A stretch of 5,887 nucleotides of DNA. It comes from an uncultured bacterium (GTDB lineage: Bacteria > Patescibacteriota > Patescibacteriia > UBA1558 > GWA2-36-10). A program made the translations under genes and the position numbers. The DNA lies in NCBI GenBank assembly GCA_903876815.1, contig CAIRBL010000034.1, positions 1-5,887 on the forward strand, written 5' to 3'. The notes beneath the pieces are model-generated. The model saw only the letters and a program-made list of their open reading frames with translations. It ran no database searches and had not been told where the DNA came from. Numbering within the stretch: position 1 is the stretch's first letter; each line of letters begins with the position of its first letter. This document shows positions 1-5,771 of the stretch, piece by piece.

Positions 1-420
1 CAAATCATCAAGACGAAAATCACCACGCATCGTGCGTTCATAAGAACGATGAATATTGCGTGAAATAGAAAGTATCAAAGCAAAGGCGTGTTCAGCTACC
101 GTGTTCTCACCATAAAAAGGAACGTTGCAAACTTTTATTTTTTTAAGCCCAGCTTCTTTTAAATCAATGTGATCGAAACCAGTAGAGCGAGTAGTTATTA
201 ACTTCACTTGCGGCAAATCCTGCAAAACTTCTTTATTAATTTTTGAATAAATAAAAGGGGAAATGACAGAAGCATTTTTTAATAATTTTATATCTACTTC
301 TTCTATCGGCTGACTAAAAAACCGCAACTTAAAACCAGCTAATCTTTTCTTCAAATAATCTTGCTCCCAATTTTCTAGCTCAAAAAAAGCGAGCTCAGGC
401 TTAGTTACATTTTTCATCAT
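1..420 (-). CDS. D-2-hydroxyacid dehydrogenase (D-lactate dehydrogenase-like), N-terminal part, cut by window edge
   Basis: An open frame of 140 codons starts at ATG 420-418 and is still open at position 1, so the C-terminal part lies outside the window. The family reduces 2-keto acids to D-2-hydroxy acids with NADH in the cytosol. Residues about 74-89 (ITTRSTGFDHIDLKEA) and 99-118 (NVPFYGENTVAEHAFALIL region) match the conserved stretches of the N-terminal catalytic domain seen in D-lactate, phosphoglycerate and related dehydrogenases. The GxGxxG nucleotide-binding loop and the catalytic Arg, Glu and His come later in the family and are not in view, so the exact substrate cannot be fixed. 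A second ATG follows directly (417-415), so the start could be one codon later. It begins 4 bases after murI and is surely co-transcribed with it. D-lactate dehydrogenase is the likeliest specific role; a VanH-like role in making D-lactate for cell wall is possible but unsupported. Confidence 0.88.
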   Translation of the reverse strand, partial: MMKNVTKPELAFFELENWEQDYLKKRLAGFKLRFFSQPIEEVDIKLLKNASVISPFIYSKINKEVLQDLPQVKLITTRSTGFDHIDLKEAGLKKIKVCNVPFYGENTVAEHAFALILSISRNIHRSYERTMRGDFRLDDL

Positions 421-424
421 ATAT

Positions 425-1234
425 TTATTTTAAATTAATATGTTGTGAATTAATTTGCCTACCTAAAAATTTTGTAGCTGCTTGATCAAATTTGTCTGTG
501 CTACCAGTAGTCAAGAAAATCTTTTGTTTCTTTTGACTTCTAGCTAAATCCAAATATTCACGATGTCTAGCTAAATAATCAACTAGTTTACTTGCTACTA
601 TTATAGCACTATCTAAGATTTTTTTCTGCCCCTGAAAAAAAGCATCAATTTTATCTTGTAAAAAAGCATAGTGCGTACAACCTAAGATCAAAGTGTCAAA
701 ATCATTACTAGCTATTTGACTTAAATAATGAGCCAAAATCAATTCTGTTGCTTTTGAATTTTCTTGAGATTCTTCAACCAATGGCACTAGCAAAGGGCAA
801 GCTTGTTGCACAATGATTAATTGTGGATCCTGTGTTTTTAATTCTCTTACATAAGCTTCAGAAAGTATCGTTGCTTTGGTGCCAATGACAGCTATTTTTT
901 TATTTTTACTCATGGCACTAGCCACTTCTGCTACTGGCCTAATCACACCTAAAATATTTTTATCTGGATAAAATTTTGGTAAATACTCTTGCTGTAATTT
1001 ACGCAAAGCTTCAGATGAAGCTGTGTTGCAAGCCAACACTATCAAGCTAATTCCCTGAGCAAACAGATAATCAACTGCCTGCTTGGTGTATTGATAAATA
1101 ATCTCTTGATCTTTATCACCATAAGGAGCGCGAGCATTATCTCCTAAATACGTATAATCTAAGTTTGGTAAAATTTCATCAAGCGCCTTAGCAACAGATA
1201 AGCCACCAAATCCCGAATCAAAAATGCCCAGCAT
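425..1234 (-). CDS. murI: Glutamate racemase
   Basis: The 269-residue product matches the usual length of glutamate racemase, the cytosolic, cofactor-independent enzyme that converts L-glutamate to D-glutamate for addition to the peptidoglycan stem peptide by MurD. All family landmarks are visible: GIFDSGFGGLSV at residues 3-14 with Asp6 and Ser7, GDNARAPYG at 31-39, the first catalytic cysteine Cys69 in LACNTAS, and the second, Cys186, in LGCTHY followed by Thr187 and His188. The related aspartate racemases have a different N-terminal pattern, so the call is firm. The start at 1234 leaves 6 bases after the upstream mutase stop codon. No SD is present; the leader is AATAAT. It is the third gene of the minus-strand operon. 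Presence of murI suggests that this cell makes its own D-glutamate, hence peptidoglycan. Confidence 0.96.
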   Translation of the reverse strand: MLGIFDSGFGGLSVAKALDEILPNLDYTYLGDNARAPYGDKDQEIIYQYTKQAVDYLFAQGISLIVLACNTASSEALRKLQQEYLPKFYPDKNILGVIRPVAEVASAMSKNKKIAVIGTKATILSEAYVRELKTQDPQLIIVQQACPLLVPLVEESQENSKATELILAHYLSQIASNDFDTLILGCTHYAFLQDKIDAFFQGQKKILDSAIIVASKLVDYLARHREYLDLARSQKKQKIFLTTGSTDKFDQAATKFLGRQINSQHINLK

Positions 1235-1240
1235 ATTATT

Positions 1241-2599
1241 TTAGCTATTAATTAGCGCAACCAATTCAGCGGTTTTGGTTTGTAACAGCTCTTGATTATG
1301 AGCTTCCACAGTAATACGTAATAAAGGCTCAGTGTTGGAGGCTCTGACATTAAACCACCAAGTATCAAATTCAGCTGTGATGCCATCAATCTCATCTAAA
1401 ATATTAGCTTGATAATTTGTACGTATTTTAGACAAAGCAGCTGGAATGTCAGCCACTGTTAAATTTAATTCATCATTTTTATGATACAAAATAAAATCTT
1501 TTACTATGGCTGATAATTTTCGACCGTCAACAGAAATAGCTTCCAAAGCCAAAAGCATGGCTATAAAAGCATTATCAGAATAAAAATTATCCTTAAAAGC
1601 AAAATGACCAGACACCTCGCCACTCATCACACCGTCCTCTTCCTTCATATGCCTAGCTAAATTCATATAGCCGACCTCACTCCTGATTGGTCTACCGCCC
1701 CATTGTTTGACTAAATCCTTGACTGAATGTGAGCAAATCAAATTATAGGCAATACCTGCACCTGGATATTTTACTAACAAAACTTTGGCTAACAAAATAA
1801 TAGTCACATCGCCTCTCAAAAAATTGCCTTGCTCATCCAATAAAAACATACGGTCACCATCAACATCAAACATGATACCAAGGTCAGCTTGAGCTTCTCT
1901 AATTTTTGCACTAATTTTATCATGAGCGCCTTCTGTCAAAGGATTTGGCGCACGATTTGGAAAACTACCATCTAGCTCAAAAAATAAAGGGATGAGCTGA
2001 CAAGGTAACTTTTGAAAAATCTTTTCTACCATCATCATATTCATACCATTGCCAGTATCCACCACTATTTTTAAAGGCTTGATATTGCTGATATCTACAA
2101 AAGATAAAACATGTTGCAAGTGATCATTAAATATTTCTTTTGCTAAAATTTTTCCAGTCAAACCAAAATTTACTGAATCATTAATTTTTTTTACTGCTAC
2201 TAATAATTCTTTGCCGCTGATAAAGGTAAAGCTGTTCTGTTGTTTATAGGCCATTTTAAAACCACCGTAGGCTGGTGGATTGTGAGAAGCTGTGACCATG
2301 ATGCCACCATCATAGTCATAATTACCTAAAGCAAAAAAATAATCATTAGTAGAAATCAGACCTAAGTCCTCCACCAATAACCCGTTGTCTAAAAAAACTT
2401 TGACTATAGCATCCGTCAAAGGCTGTGAAGCCATTCTCACGTCTCTACCTAAAGCAATTTTTAAAGTGTCAGCTTGTTTGTTTAATTTTTGAGACAAAAA
2501 ATTTACAAAAGCCTGGGCAATCAAAACAGCGGTTTTTTCATCTAATTCTGTTGGATAAATACCTCTGATATCATAAGCTTTAAAAATATTTTCTTGCAT
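1241..2599 (-). CDS. manB: Phosphomannomutase/phosphoglucomutase (alpha-D-phosphohexomutase family)
   Basis: A full-length 452-residue member of the alpha-D-phosphohexomutase superfamily (COG1109, ManB; AlgC-like). These cytosolic enzymes interconvert hexose 6-phosphate and hexose 1-phosphate, feeding GDP-mannose and UDP- or dTDP-glucose synthesis for surface glycans. All four domain signatures are present in order: KAYDIRGIYP at residues 7-16; the phosphoserine loop TASHNP at 103-108 with catalytic Ser105; the Mg-binding loop DVDGDR at 245-250; the sugar-recognition loop GEVSGH at 327-332; and the phosphate-binding RASNTEP at 419-425. GEVSGH with a downstream FKDNFYSDNA resembles bifunctional mannose/glucose mutases rather than phosphoglucosamine mutase GlmM, but sequence alone cannot settle substrate preference. 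The symbol rests on the COG name. It starts 5 bases after the bactofilin-like gene and has no SD. Confidence 0.93.
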   Translation of the reverse strand: MQENIFKAYDIRGIYPTELDEKTAVLIAQAFVNFLSQKLNKQADTLKIALGRDVRMASQPLTDAIVKVFLDNGLLVEDLGLISTNDYFFALGNYDYDGGIMVTASHNPPAYGGFKMAYKQQNSFTFISGKELLVAVKKINDSVNFGLTGKILAKEIFNDHLQHVLSFVDISNIKPLKIVVDTGNGMNMMMVEKIFQKLPCQLIPLFFELDGSFPNRAPNPLTEGAHDKISAKIREAQADLGIMFDVDGDRMFLLDEQGNFLRGDVTIILLAKVLLVKYPGAGIAYNLICSHSVKDLVKQWGGRPIRSEVGYMNLARHMKEEDGVMSGEVSGHFAFKDNFYSDNAFIAMLLALEAISVDGRKLSAIVKDFILYHKNDELNLTVADIPAALSKIRTNYQANILDEIDGITAEFDTWWFNVRASNTEPLLRITVEAHNQELLQTKTAELVALINS

Positions 2600-2604
2600 A
2601 TTAT

Positions 2605-3741
2605 TTATTTTTTAAACTTAATCTTACTCCAAAGTAAACCCCAAGCAAATAGATAGGCAAATAAAGCAACTAGCCAGCCAATAAATGGAATACGAATCAC
2701 TAATAAATAAGTAGCCAAACTAAAAATTAAAAGATTTATTTTAGACCACTTATATTTAGCTAAAATTTTAGACTTAATAAATTTGCCCACTAACCAAGCT
2801 GATAAAATTGTAGCTAGGTATAAAAACATTAACCATACTGCTACCAACATCAGGCCTAAAGGCAAGCCGATTAAGGTGAACATAGCGGCTATCGCTATAA
2901 TTGGTGTCAAAATTAAAGACAAAAAACCAAACAATAACGTTTTCCAAGGTTGTAATTTCAAGGTAGCGAAATTATCACTAAAGAAACCTGGCCAAACATA
3001 AAACAAAACCATCCCCACAACCAACATACCAAAAAATGACAATACTAAAGACCACAAATAATCTTTCAAGCCTTTATCATTTTGTTTTTTGGCCCATTCT
3101 TGAAAATCTATACTGCCACCGACTTTTGCTGCCTCATTGACTTCTGCTTTCGTTAAGGCGCGATAAAAAACACTGCCACCGACTTTTGCTTTGTCTGTCA
3201 ATTTTAAATTGGACTGTTCCTTTGGTGAAAGATACAAATCTACATGTGAACCAACCTCTCCGTTGATCACGGCATTTTCCATAGCGCCCTCCAACTGTTG
3301 ACCCACCTTACCATTCATTTCTAAATTCGAACCCCAAAAAGTAAGATGTTTATTAATAATGGCGGTATCATAAACTTTTAAATTTTCTCCCGCAATAAAA
3401 ATATTATTCAATACCTCAGCGCTAAGCTCTGTCTGTTTACTAGTAACAGCTCTTACGCTACCGTTTATTTTATTTTTGACTACTAAATTTTCGGCTACCA
3501 CAAAAACATCTCCATTGATGTTAGCTGAATCAAGCAAAACAGTCCCACCAGCCAAAAATAAATCACCATTCACGGTACCATAGATCTCAATGTTTTCTCC
3601 AACTGCATAATAATTTTGATTTATAACCTGATCCGCAGCTAAAAACACTACTTTGTTAGCATGTTTTTCCATGGCCAAAGTGGTCAAAGGAATGCATAAC
3701 AGTAAGCCCAAAAGGCTAAAAAAGCTCAATTTTTTAGACAT
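2605..3741 (-). CDS. Bactofilin-like polymer-forming protein with signal peptide and C-terminal membrane domain
   Basis: A 378-residue protein and first gene of the minus-strand operon. Residues 1-23 form a signal peptide or N-terminal anchor (basic MSKK, a hydrophobic run, then TLA). Residues about 30-215 are a beta-helix-like region with repeated short turns ending in Gly: VNGDLFLAGG (57-66), INGDVFVVAEN (75-85), INGSV (92-96), MNGKVG (142-147), INGEVG (159-164) and two copies of AKVGGS (185-190 and 205-210). This pattern is typical of bactofilins and other polymer-forming cytoskeletal proteins. Residues about 228-372 contain four probable membrane spans, with IGLPLG (291-296) and IPFIGW (351-356) between or inside them. 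Canonical bactofilins are cytosolic; here the signal peptide places the beta-helix outside the membrane. Its role as a surface scaffold is inferred. The next genes make envelope precursors, which fits. The start has only AAGAAA just before ATG, not a clear SD. Confidence 0.8.
   Translation of the reverse strand: MSKKLSFFSLLGLLLCIPLTTLAMEKHANKVVFLAADQVINQNYYAVGENIEIYGTVNGDLFLAGGTVLLDSANINGDVFVVAENLVVKNKINGSVRAVTSKQTELSAEVLNNIFIAGENLKVYDTAIINKHLTFWGSNLEMNGKVGQQLEGAMENAVINGEVGSHVDLYLSPKEQSNLKLTDKAKVGGSVFYRALTKAEVNEAAKVGGSIDFQEWAKKQNDKGLKDYLWSLVLSFFGMLVVGMVLFYVWPGFFSDNFATLKLQPWKTLLFGFLSLILTPIIAIAAMFTLIGLPLGLMLVAVWLMFLYLATILSAWLVGKFIKSKILAKYKWSKINLLIFSLATYLLVIRIPFIGWLVALFAYLFAWGLLWSKIKFKK
3112..3190 (-). 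repeat. Exact 19-base direct repeat 60 bp apart inside the bactofilin-like gene
   Basis: The same 19 bases (plus strand ACTGCCACCGACTTTTGCT) occur at 3112-3130 and 3172-3190. They encode the two AKVGGS turns at residues 185-190 and 205-210, so the period is exactly 20 residues. Perfect identity at synonymous positions suggests either a recent internal duplication of one beta-helix unit or gene conversion. Confidence 0.85.
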
Positions 3742-3759
3742 TTTCTTAACAATTTAATG

Positions 3760-3788
3760 ATTATATTATCTCTAATTTTAGCATACAA
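3760..3788 (-). promoter_or_regulatory. Probable sigma70-type promoter of the bactofilin-manB-murI operon
   Basis: On the minus strand a perfect TATAAT (3765-3760) lies 17 bases after TTGTAT (3788-3783). The predicted transcript start is near 3753, giving a leader of only about a dozen bases before ATG 3741. A competing extended -10, TGCTAAAAT (3783-3775), sits just upstream and would give a leader of about 27 bases; its -35 position falls on the palindrome at 3800-3809. One or both may be used. Confidence 0.55.
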
Positions 3789-3799
3789 AAAAGAAAAAA

Positions 3800-3809
3800 G
3801 GAACATTCC
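3800..3809. promoter_or_regulatory. Candidate operator, GGAACATTCC (site 2)
   Basis: A GGAA-CA-TTCC inverted repeat, one base different from the palindrome at 3884-3893 and 84 bp away centre to centre. It lies just upstream of the minus-strand -35 (3788-3783) and overlaps the -35 position of the alternative extended -10 promoter. Its role as a repressor site is inferred from position and similarity only. Confidence 0.4.
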
Positions 3810-3853
3810 TAAATTTATGATTACCAAATAAAAATGCTTACTATTGTACAAAA

Positions 3854-3882
3854 TTGCCTGAAAATAGGGCAAATGATATAAT
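3854..3882 (+). promoter_or_regulatory. Strong sigma70-type promoter P1 for the MATE gene
   Basis: TTGCCT (3854-3859), a 17-base spacer and a perfect TATAAT (3877-3882) preceded by TGA, which makes it an extended -10. The expected transcript start is near 3889, inside the GGAACGTTCC palindrome, leaving a leader of about 77 bases before ATG 3966. Confidence 0.7.
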
Positions 3883-3883
3883 A

Positions 3884-3893
3884 GGAACGTTCC
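3884..3893. promoter_or_regulatory. Candidate operator, perfect palindrome GGAACGTTCC (site 1)
   Basis: A 10-base perfect palindrome covering roughly -5 to +5 of promoter P1, a classic place for a repressor to block initiation. A near copy lies at 3800-3809. No regulator gene is in the window, so the binding protein is unknown. Confidence 0.45.
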
Positions 3894-3913
3894 AAAATAC
3901 AAAAAGTCATACT

Positions 3914-3942
3914 TTGACATCTATATTATCTAGCCTTATCTT
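3914..3942 (+). promoter_or_regulatory. Possible second promoter P2 for the MATE gene
   Basis: A perfect -35 TTGACA (3914-3919) is followed after 17 bases by TATCTT (3937-3942), four of six matches to the -10 consensus. Its start would be near 3949, about 17 bases before the ATG. Transcripts from here would lie wholly downstream of the 3884-3893 palindrome and could escape control at it. Confidence 0.45.
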
Positions 3943-3965
3943 AAATAAAAAAATTATCAAAAATA

Positions 3966-5387
3966 ATGAATGATGAACAAACAAAAAATCCGCTGTTAAA
4001 CGGCGGTATTTTAAAGTCTTTAGTCAAATTATCTGTCCCGATTATTTTGGCTAATATTCTGGCGACCGCTTACCAGATCACTGATGCTTTTTGGGTTGGT
4101 CGCTTGGGCAAAGACGCTGTTGCGGCCGTATCTTTATCTTGGCCGATTATGTTTTTGGTCGTGGCTTTAGGTGGTGGCTTGGCCATGGCCGGCACTATTC
4201 TTGCCGGTCAATACAAAGGCCAAGCTGATCATAAAATGATTGATTTTATTTCTGGACAAACAATCACTATGGTTGCCACCGTAGCCGTCATTTTAAGCGC
4301 TCTCGCTTATTTTATCACCCCATTTTTAGTTAGCTTGATGCATGCTGAATCCAATGTTTACTGGCAAGCAGTTTCTTATTTACGCATTTCTTTCATCGGC
4401 ATGATCGCTATCTTTGGCACAGCCACTTTTCAATCTTTGATGCGTGGTGTCGGTGATGTCAAAACTCCGGTTTATATCATCTTTGGTACAGTATGTTTAA
4501 ACTTTCTTTTAGATCCTTTATTTATGTTTGGTTGGAAGTTTATCCCCGCTCTTGGCGTCTCTGGTGTCGCTATCGCCACCGTCATGACTGAAGCCTTAGC
4601 GGCGATTATTGGTTTTAGTTTATTATTCAGTGGAAAATATGGTATTCATTTGAAACTAAAAAATCTTAAGCCAGATTGGGCAAGCTTTAAAAGAATATTT
4701 AAGATTGGTTTCCCTAGCTCCATCGAACAATCGATGCGCGCCATTGGTATGGCAGCTATGACTTTATTAGTCGCTCACTTTGGCACTATTGTCTTGGCAG
4801 CTTATGGCGTTGGCGGACGCATGTTTAGCTTTGTGATTATCCCGGCTATGGGACTATCCATCGCCACTTCCACCATGGTAGCACAAAACATTGGCGCTGG
4901 TCAGATTGAACGTGCTCAAAAAATCGCCAAAACTTCTGCTTATTTAGGCTTCTGGTCTTTGAGTTTAGTGGGAGTATTGATGTTTTTGGTTGCTCGTCCT
5001 CTATCTGTCTTTTTTATCCCTGGTGAAAATGAAGTGATTCACTTAAGTACTTTATTTATCCAAATGATCGCCATGAGTTTTGGCTTTATGGCTGTAGCAC
5101 AGATTTTGACTGGAACTTTAAGAGGTGCGGGCGATACAATGTCTGCTATGATTTTAGCTATTGTTTCCTTTTGGGTTTTCCAATTTCCTCTTGCTTTTAT
5201 CTTATCCAAATTCACTCCTCTAGCCGAGCTTGGTATTTGGCTAGCTTTTCCAGTAGCTAATGTTTTATCTTTTATCGTCACCTGGTGGTGGTTTAATCAA
5301 GGTAAATGGAAGCATAAAAAAATTACCAGTCAAAATGAGCAGGTTTTAAAAACAACTGAAGAAACAATGATTGAAGAAGCAATCTAA
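3966..5387 (+). CDS. MATE family efflux transporter
   Basis: A complete 473-residue polytopic membrane protein with about twelve hydrophobic segments in two homologous halves, the normal size and architecture of the MATE (multidrug and toxic compound extrusion) family, which exports cationic drugs or metabolites using Na+ or H+ gradients. Visible family features are the N-terminal LVKLSVPIILANILATAYQ (19-37) followed by TDAFWVGRLG (39-48), GQYKGQAD (81-88), and the pseudo-symmetric motif LMRGVGDVKTP (158-168) repeated as LRGAGDTMSAM (385-395). DPLFMFG lies at 183-189 and IGAGQIERAQK at 309-319. The substrate and the DinF-, NorM- or other subgroup cannot be told by eye. It is divergent from the envelope operon, has its own promoters, lacks an SD (leader AAAAATA), and is visibly richer in G+C than the operon. 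The charged 30-residue tail is unremarkable. Confidence 0.94.
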   Translation: MNDEQTKNPLLNGGILKSLVKLSVPIILANILATAYQITDAFWVGRLGKDAVAAVSLSWPIMFLVVALGGGLAMAGTILAGQYKGQADHKMIDFISGQTITMVATVAVILSALAYFITPFLVSLMHAESNVYWQAVSYLRISFIGMIAIFGTATFQSLMRGVGDVKTPVYIIFGTVCLNFLLDPLFMFGWKFIPALGVSGVAIATVMTEALAAIIGFSLLFSGKYGIHLKLKNLKPDWASFKRIFKIGFPSSIEQSMRAIGMAAMTLLVAHFGTIVLAAYGVGGRMFSFVIIPAMGLSIATSTMVAQNIGAGQIERAQKIAKTSAYLGFWSLSLVGVLMFLVARPLSVFFIPGENEVIHLSTLFIQMIAMSFGFMAVAQILTGTLRGAGDTMSAMILAIVSFWVFQFPLAFILSKFTPLAELGIWLAFPVANVLSFIVTWWWFNQGKWKHKKITSQNEQVLKTTEETMIEEAI

Positions 5388-5394
5388 ATAGAAA

Positions 5395-5419
5395 GCCCGC
5401 GTCTGTCAAAGACGCGGGC
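5395..5419 (-). terminator. GC-rich hairpin, probable bidirectional terminator between convergent units
   Basis: A perfect 9-bp stem, GCCCGCGTC (5395-5403) with GACGCGGGC (5411-5419), closes a 7-base loop. Read on the minus strand it is followed by TTTCTATTT, a fair U-tract, so it best terminates the small-protein unit that ends 21 bases upstream at 5441. On the plus strand it starts 8 bases after the MATE stop codon but is followed by GTCAAATTCC, a poor U-tract, so it may also stop the MATE transcript less efficiently. Confidence 0.7.
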
Positions 5420-5440
5420 GTCAAATTCCTTGCCGTAGCA

Positions 5441-5587
5441 TCAGCCACTCCGCAGAGCGTTTCGAGCGCCACGATGTAGAGCATCACTTAGCCATTGCGG
5501 CAAAACACCCGAAAGCTCAAGGGCAAAAACAAGGATCACACAGCCAAGCGTGATCAAAACCCAATTGTTACGAAAAAACTTCTTCAT
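5441..5587 (-). CDS. Small single-span membrane protein, second of a tandem pair (48 aa)
   Basis: I do not recognise this family. ATG 5587-5585 opens a 48-codon frame ending in TGA at 5443-5441. GGAGG (5600-5596) sits 8 bases before the ATG, an ideal SD that no large gene in the window has. The product starts MKKFFRNNW, has one hydrophobic span at about residues 9-29, and ends in a polar tail with four basic residues (LPQWLSDALHRGARNALRSG). It shares Trp9, the Gly-x-Leu-Pro exit from the span and an ungapped LPxxxSDA[LM] motif with the upstream protein at 5622-5771. The start is uncertain: an in-frame ATG at 5602 overlaps the SD and would add MEDLV. Two genes with matching leader, length, topology and motif argue strongly that it is real. 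A type I toxin, small stress protein or membrane-complex regulator are all possible; none is shown. Confidence 0.68.
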   Translation of the reverse strand: MKKFFRNNWVLITLGCVILVFALELSGVLPQWLSDALHRGARNALRSG

Positions 5588-5616
5588 CACCAAATCCTCC
5601 ATTTTGGAATAAATTT
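5583..5616 (-). repeat. Leader repeat, copy A (ribosome-binding region of the 48-aa gene)
   Basis: This 34-base segment matches 5767-5800 at 33 of 34 positions, the first 28 (5583-5610) being identical. On the minus strand it carries CCAAA, the SD GGAGG, TTTGG, then the ATG. CCAAA (5607-5603) can pair with TTTGG (5594-5590), presenting ATGGAGGA, with the SD and an in-frame upstream ATG, in the loop. Confidence 0.85.
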
Positions 5617-5621
5617 TATTT

Positions 5622-5771
5622 TTATAGTATCAATTTATCAGCAATGCTACGCATGGCATCGCTCCATTGCTCGGGCAATAGACCAAACACGCAGAGAGCT
5701 ATAGCCAAAAGCATGGAAGCCATGGCCACTAAAAGACAAAGTGGCCAAATCTTTTGAAGCAGGCTTTTCAT
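5622..5771 (-). CDS. Small single-span membrane protein, first of a tandem pair (49 aa)
   Basis: I do not recognise this family. ATG 5771-5769 opens a 49-codon frame ending in TAA at 5624-5622. GGAGG (5784-5780) lies 8 bases before the ATG. The product starts MKSLLQKIW, has a long hydrophobic stretch at about residues 9-33 with Cys12 and Cys27, and a short polar tail (LPEQWSDAMRSIADKLIL) containing the LPxxxSDA[LM] motif shared with its partner at 5441-5587. It is the promoter-proximal gene of the pair, and 34 bases separate its stop from the partner's ATG. Little sequence identity remains in the span, so this is an old duplication under conserved topology, or a pair selected to work together. 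An in-frame ATG at 5786 gives an alternative start adding MEDLV. Function unknown; a heteromeric membrane pair or a type I toxin-like peptide are candidates. Confidence 0.68.
   Translation of the reverse strand: MKSLLQKIWPLCLLVAMASMLLAIALCVFGLLPEQWSDAMRSIADKLIL

Noticed and set aside
119..128. GGAACGTTGC inside the dehydrogenase gene as a third operator
   Set aside because: It breaks the palindrome at two bases and lies within coding sequence far from any promoter; likely chance.
2783..3001. 72-codon plus-strand frame
   Set aside because: It lies wholly opposite the membrane domain of the bactofilin-like gene, is rich in Lys and Asn, and has no start signal; a shadow frame.
3726..3920. 64-codon minus-strand frame upstream of the bactofilin-like gene, rich in Phe, Leu, Ile and Tyr
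   Set aside because: It covers the divergent promoters and palindromes, overlaps the next gene's start by 16 bases, has no SD, and its hydrophobic look is what T-rich non-coding DNA gives by chance.
5039..5281. 80-codon minus-strand frame inside the MATE gene
   Set aside because: Shadow of the well-supported transporter frame, with no recognisable motif or separate start signal.
5441..5443. TGA stop of the 48-aa gene read as sense, as in recoded lineages where TGA means glycine
   Set aside because: The frame would continue through the terminator hairpin to TAG, and all the large genes use TAA and are complete under the standard bacterial code.
5600..5660. Antisense promoter on the plus strand that would make the small pair a classic type I toxin-antitoxin
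   Set aside because: TTGGAA followed by TATAGT has only 13 bases between them, and I found no better-spaced pair, so an antisense RNA is not supported by sequence alone.
5495..5704. 69-codon plus-strand frame over the small-protein pair
   Set aside because: It lies opposite both small genes, has no promoter or SD, and reads through the leader repeat; the minus-strand pair has far better support.
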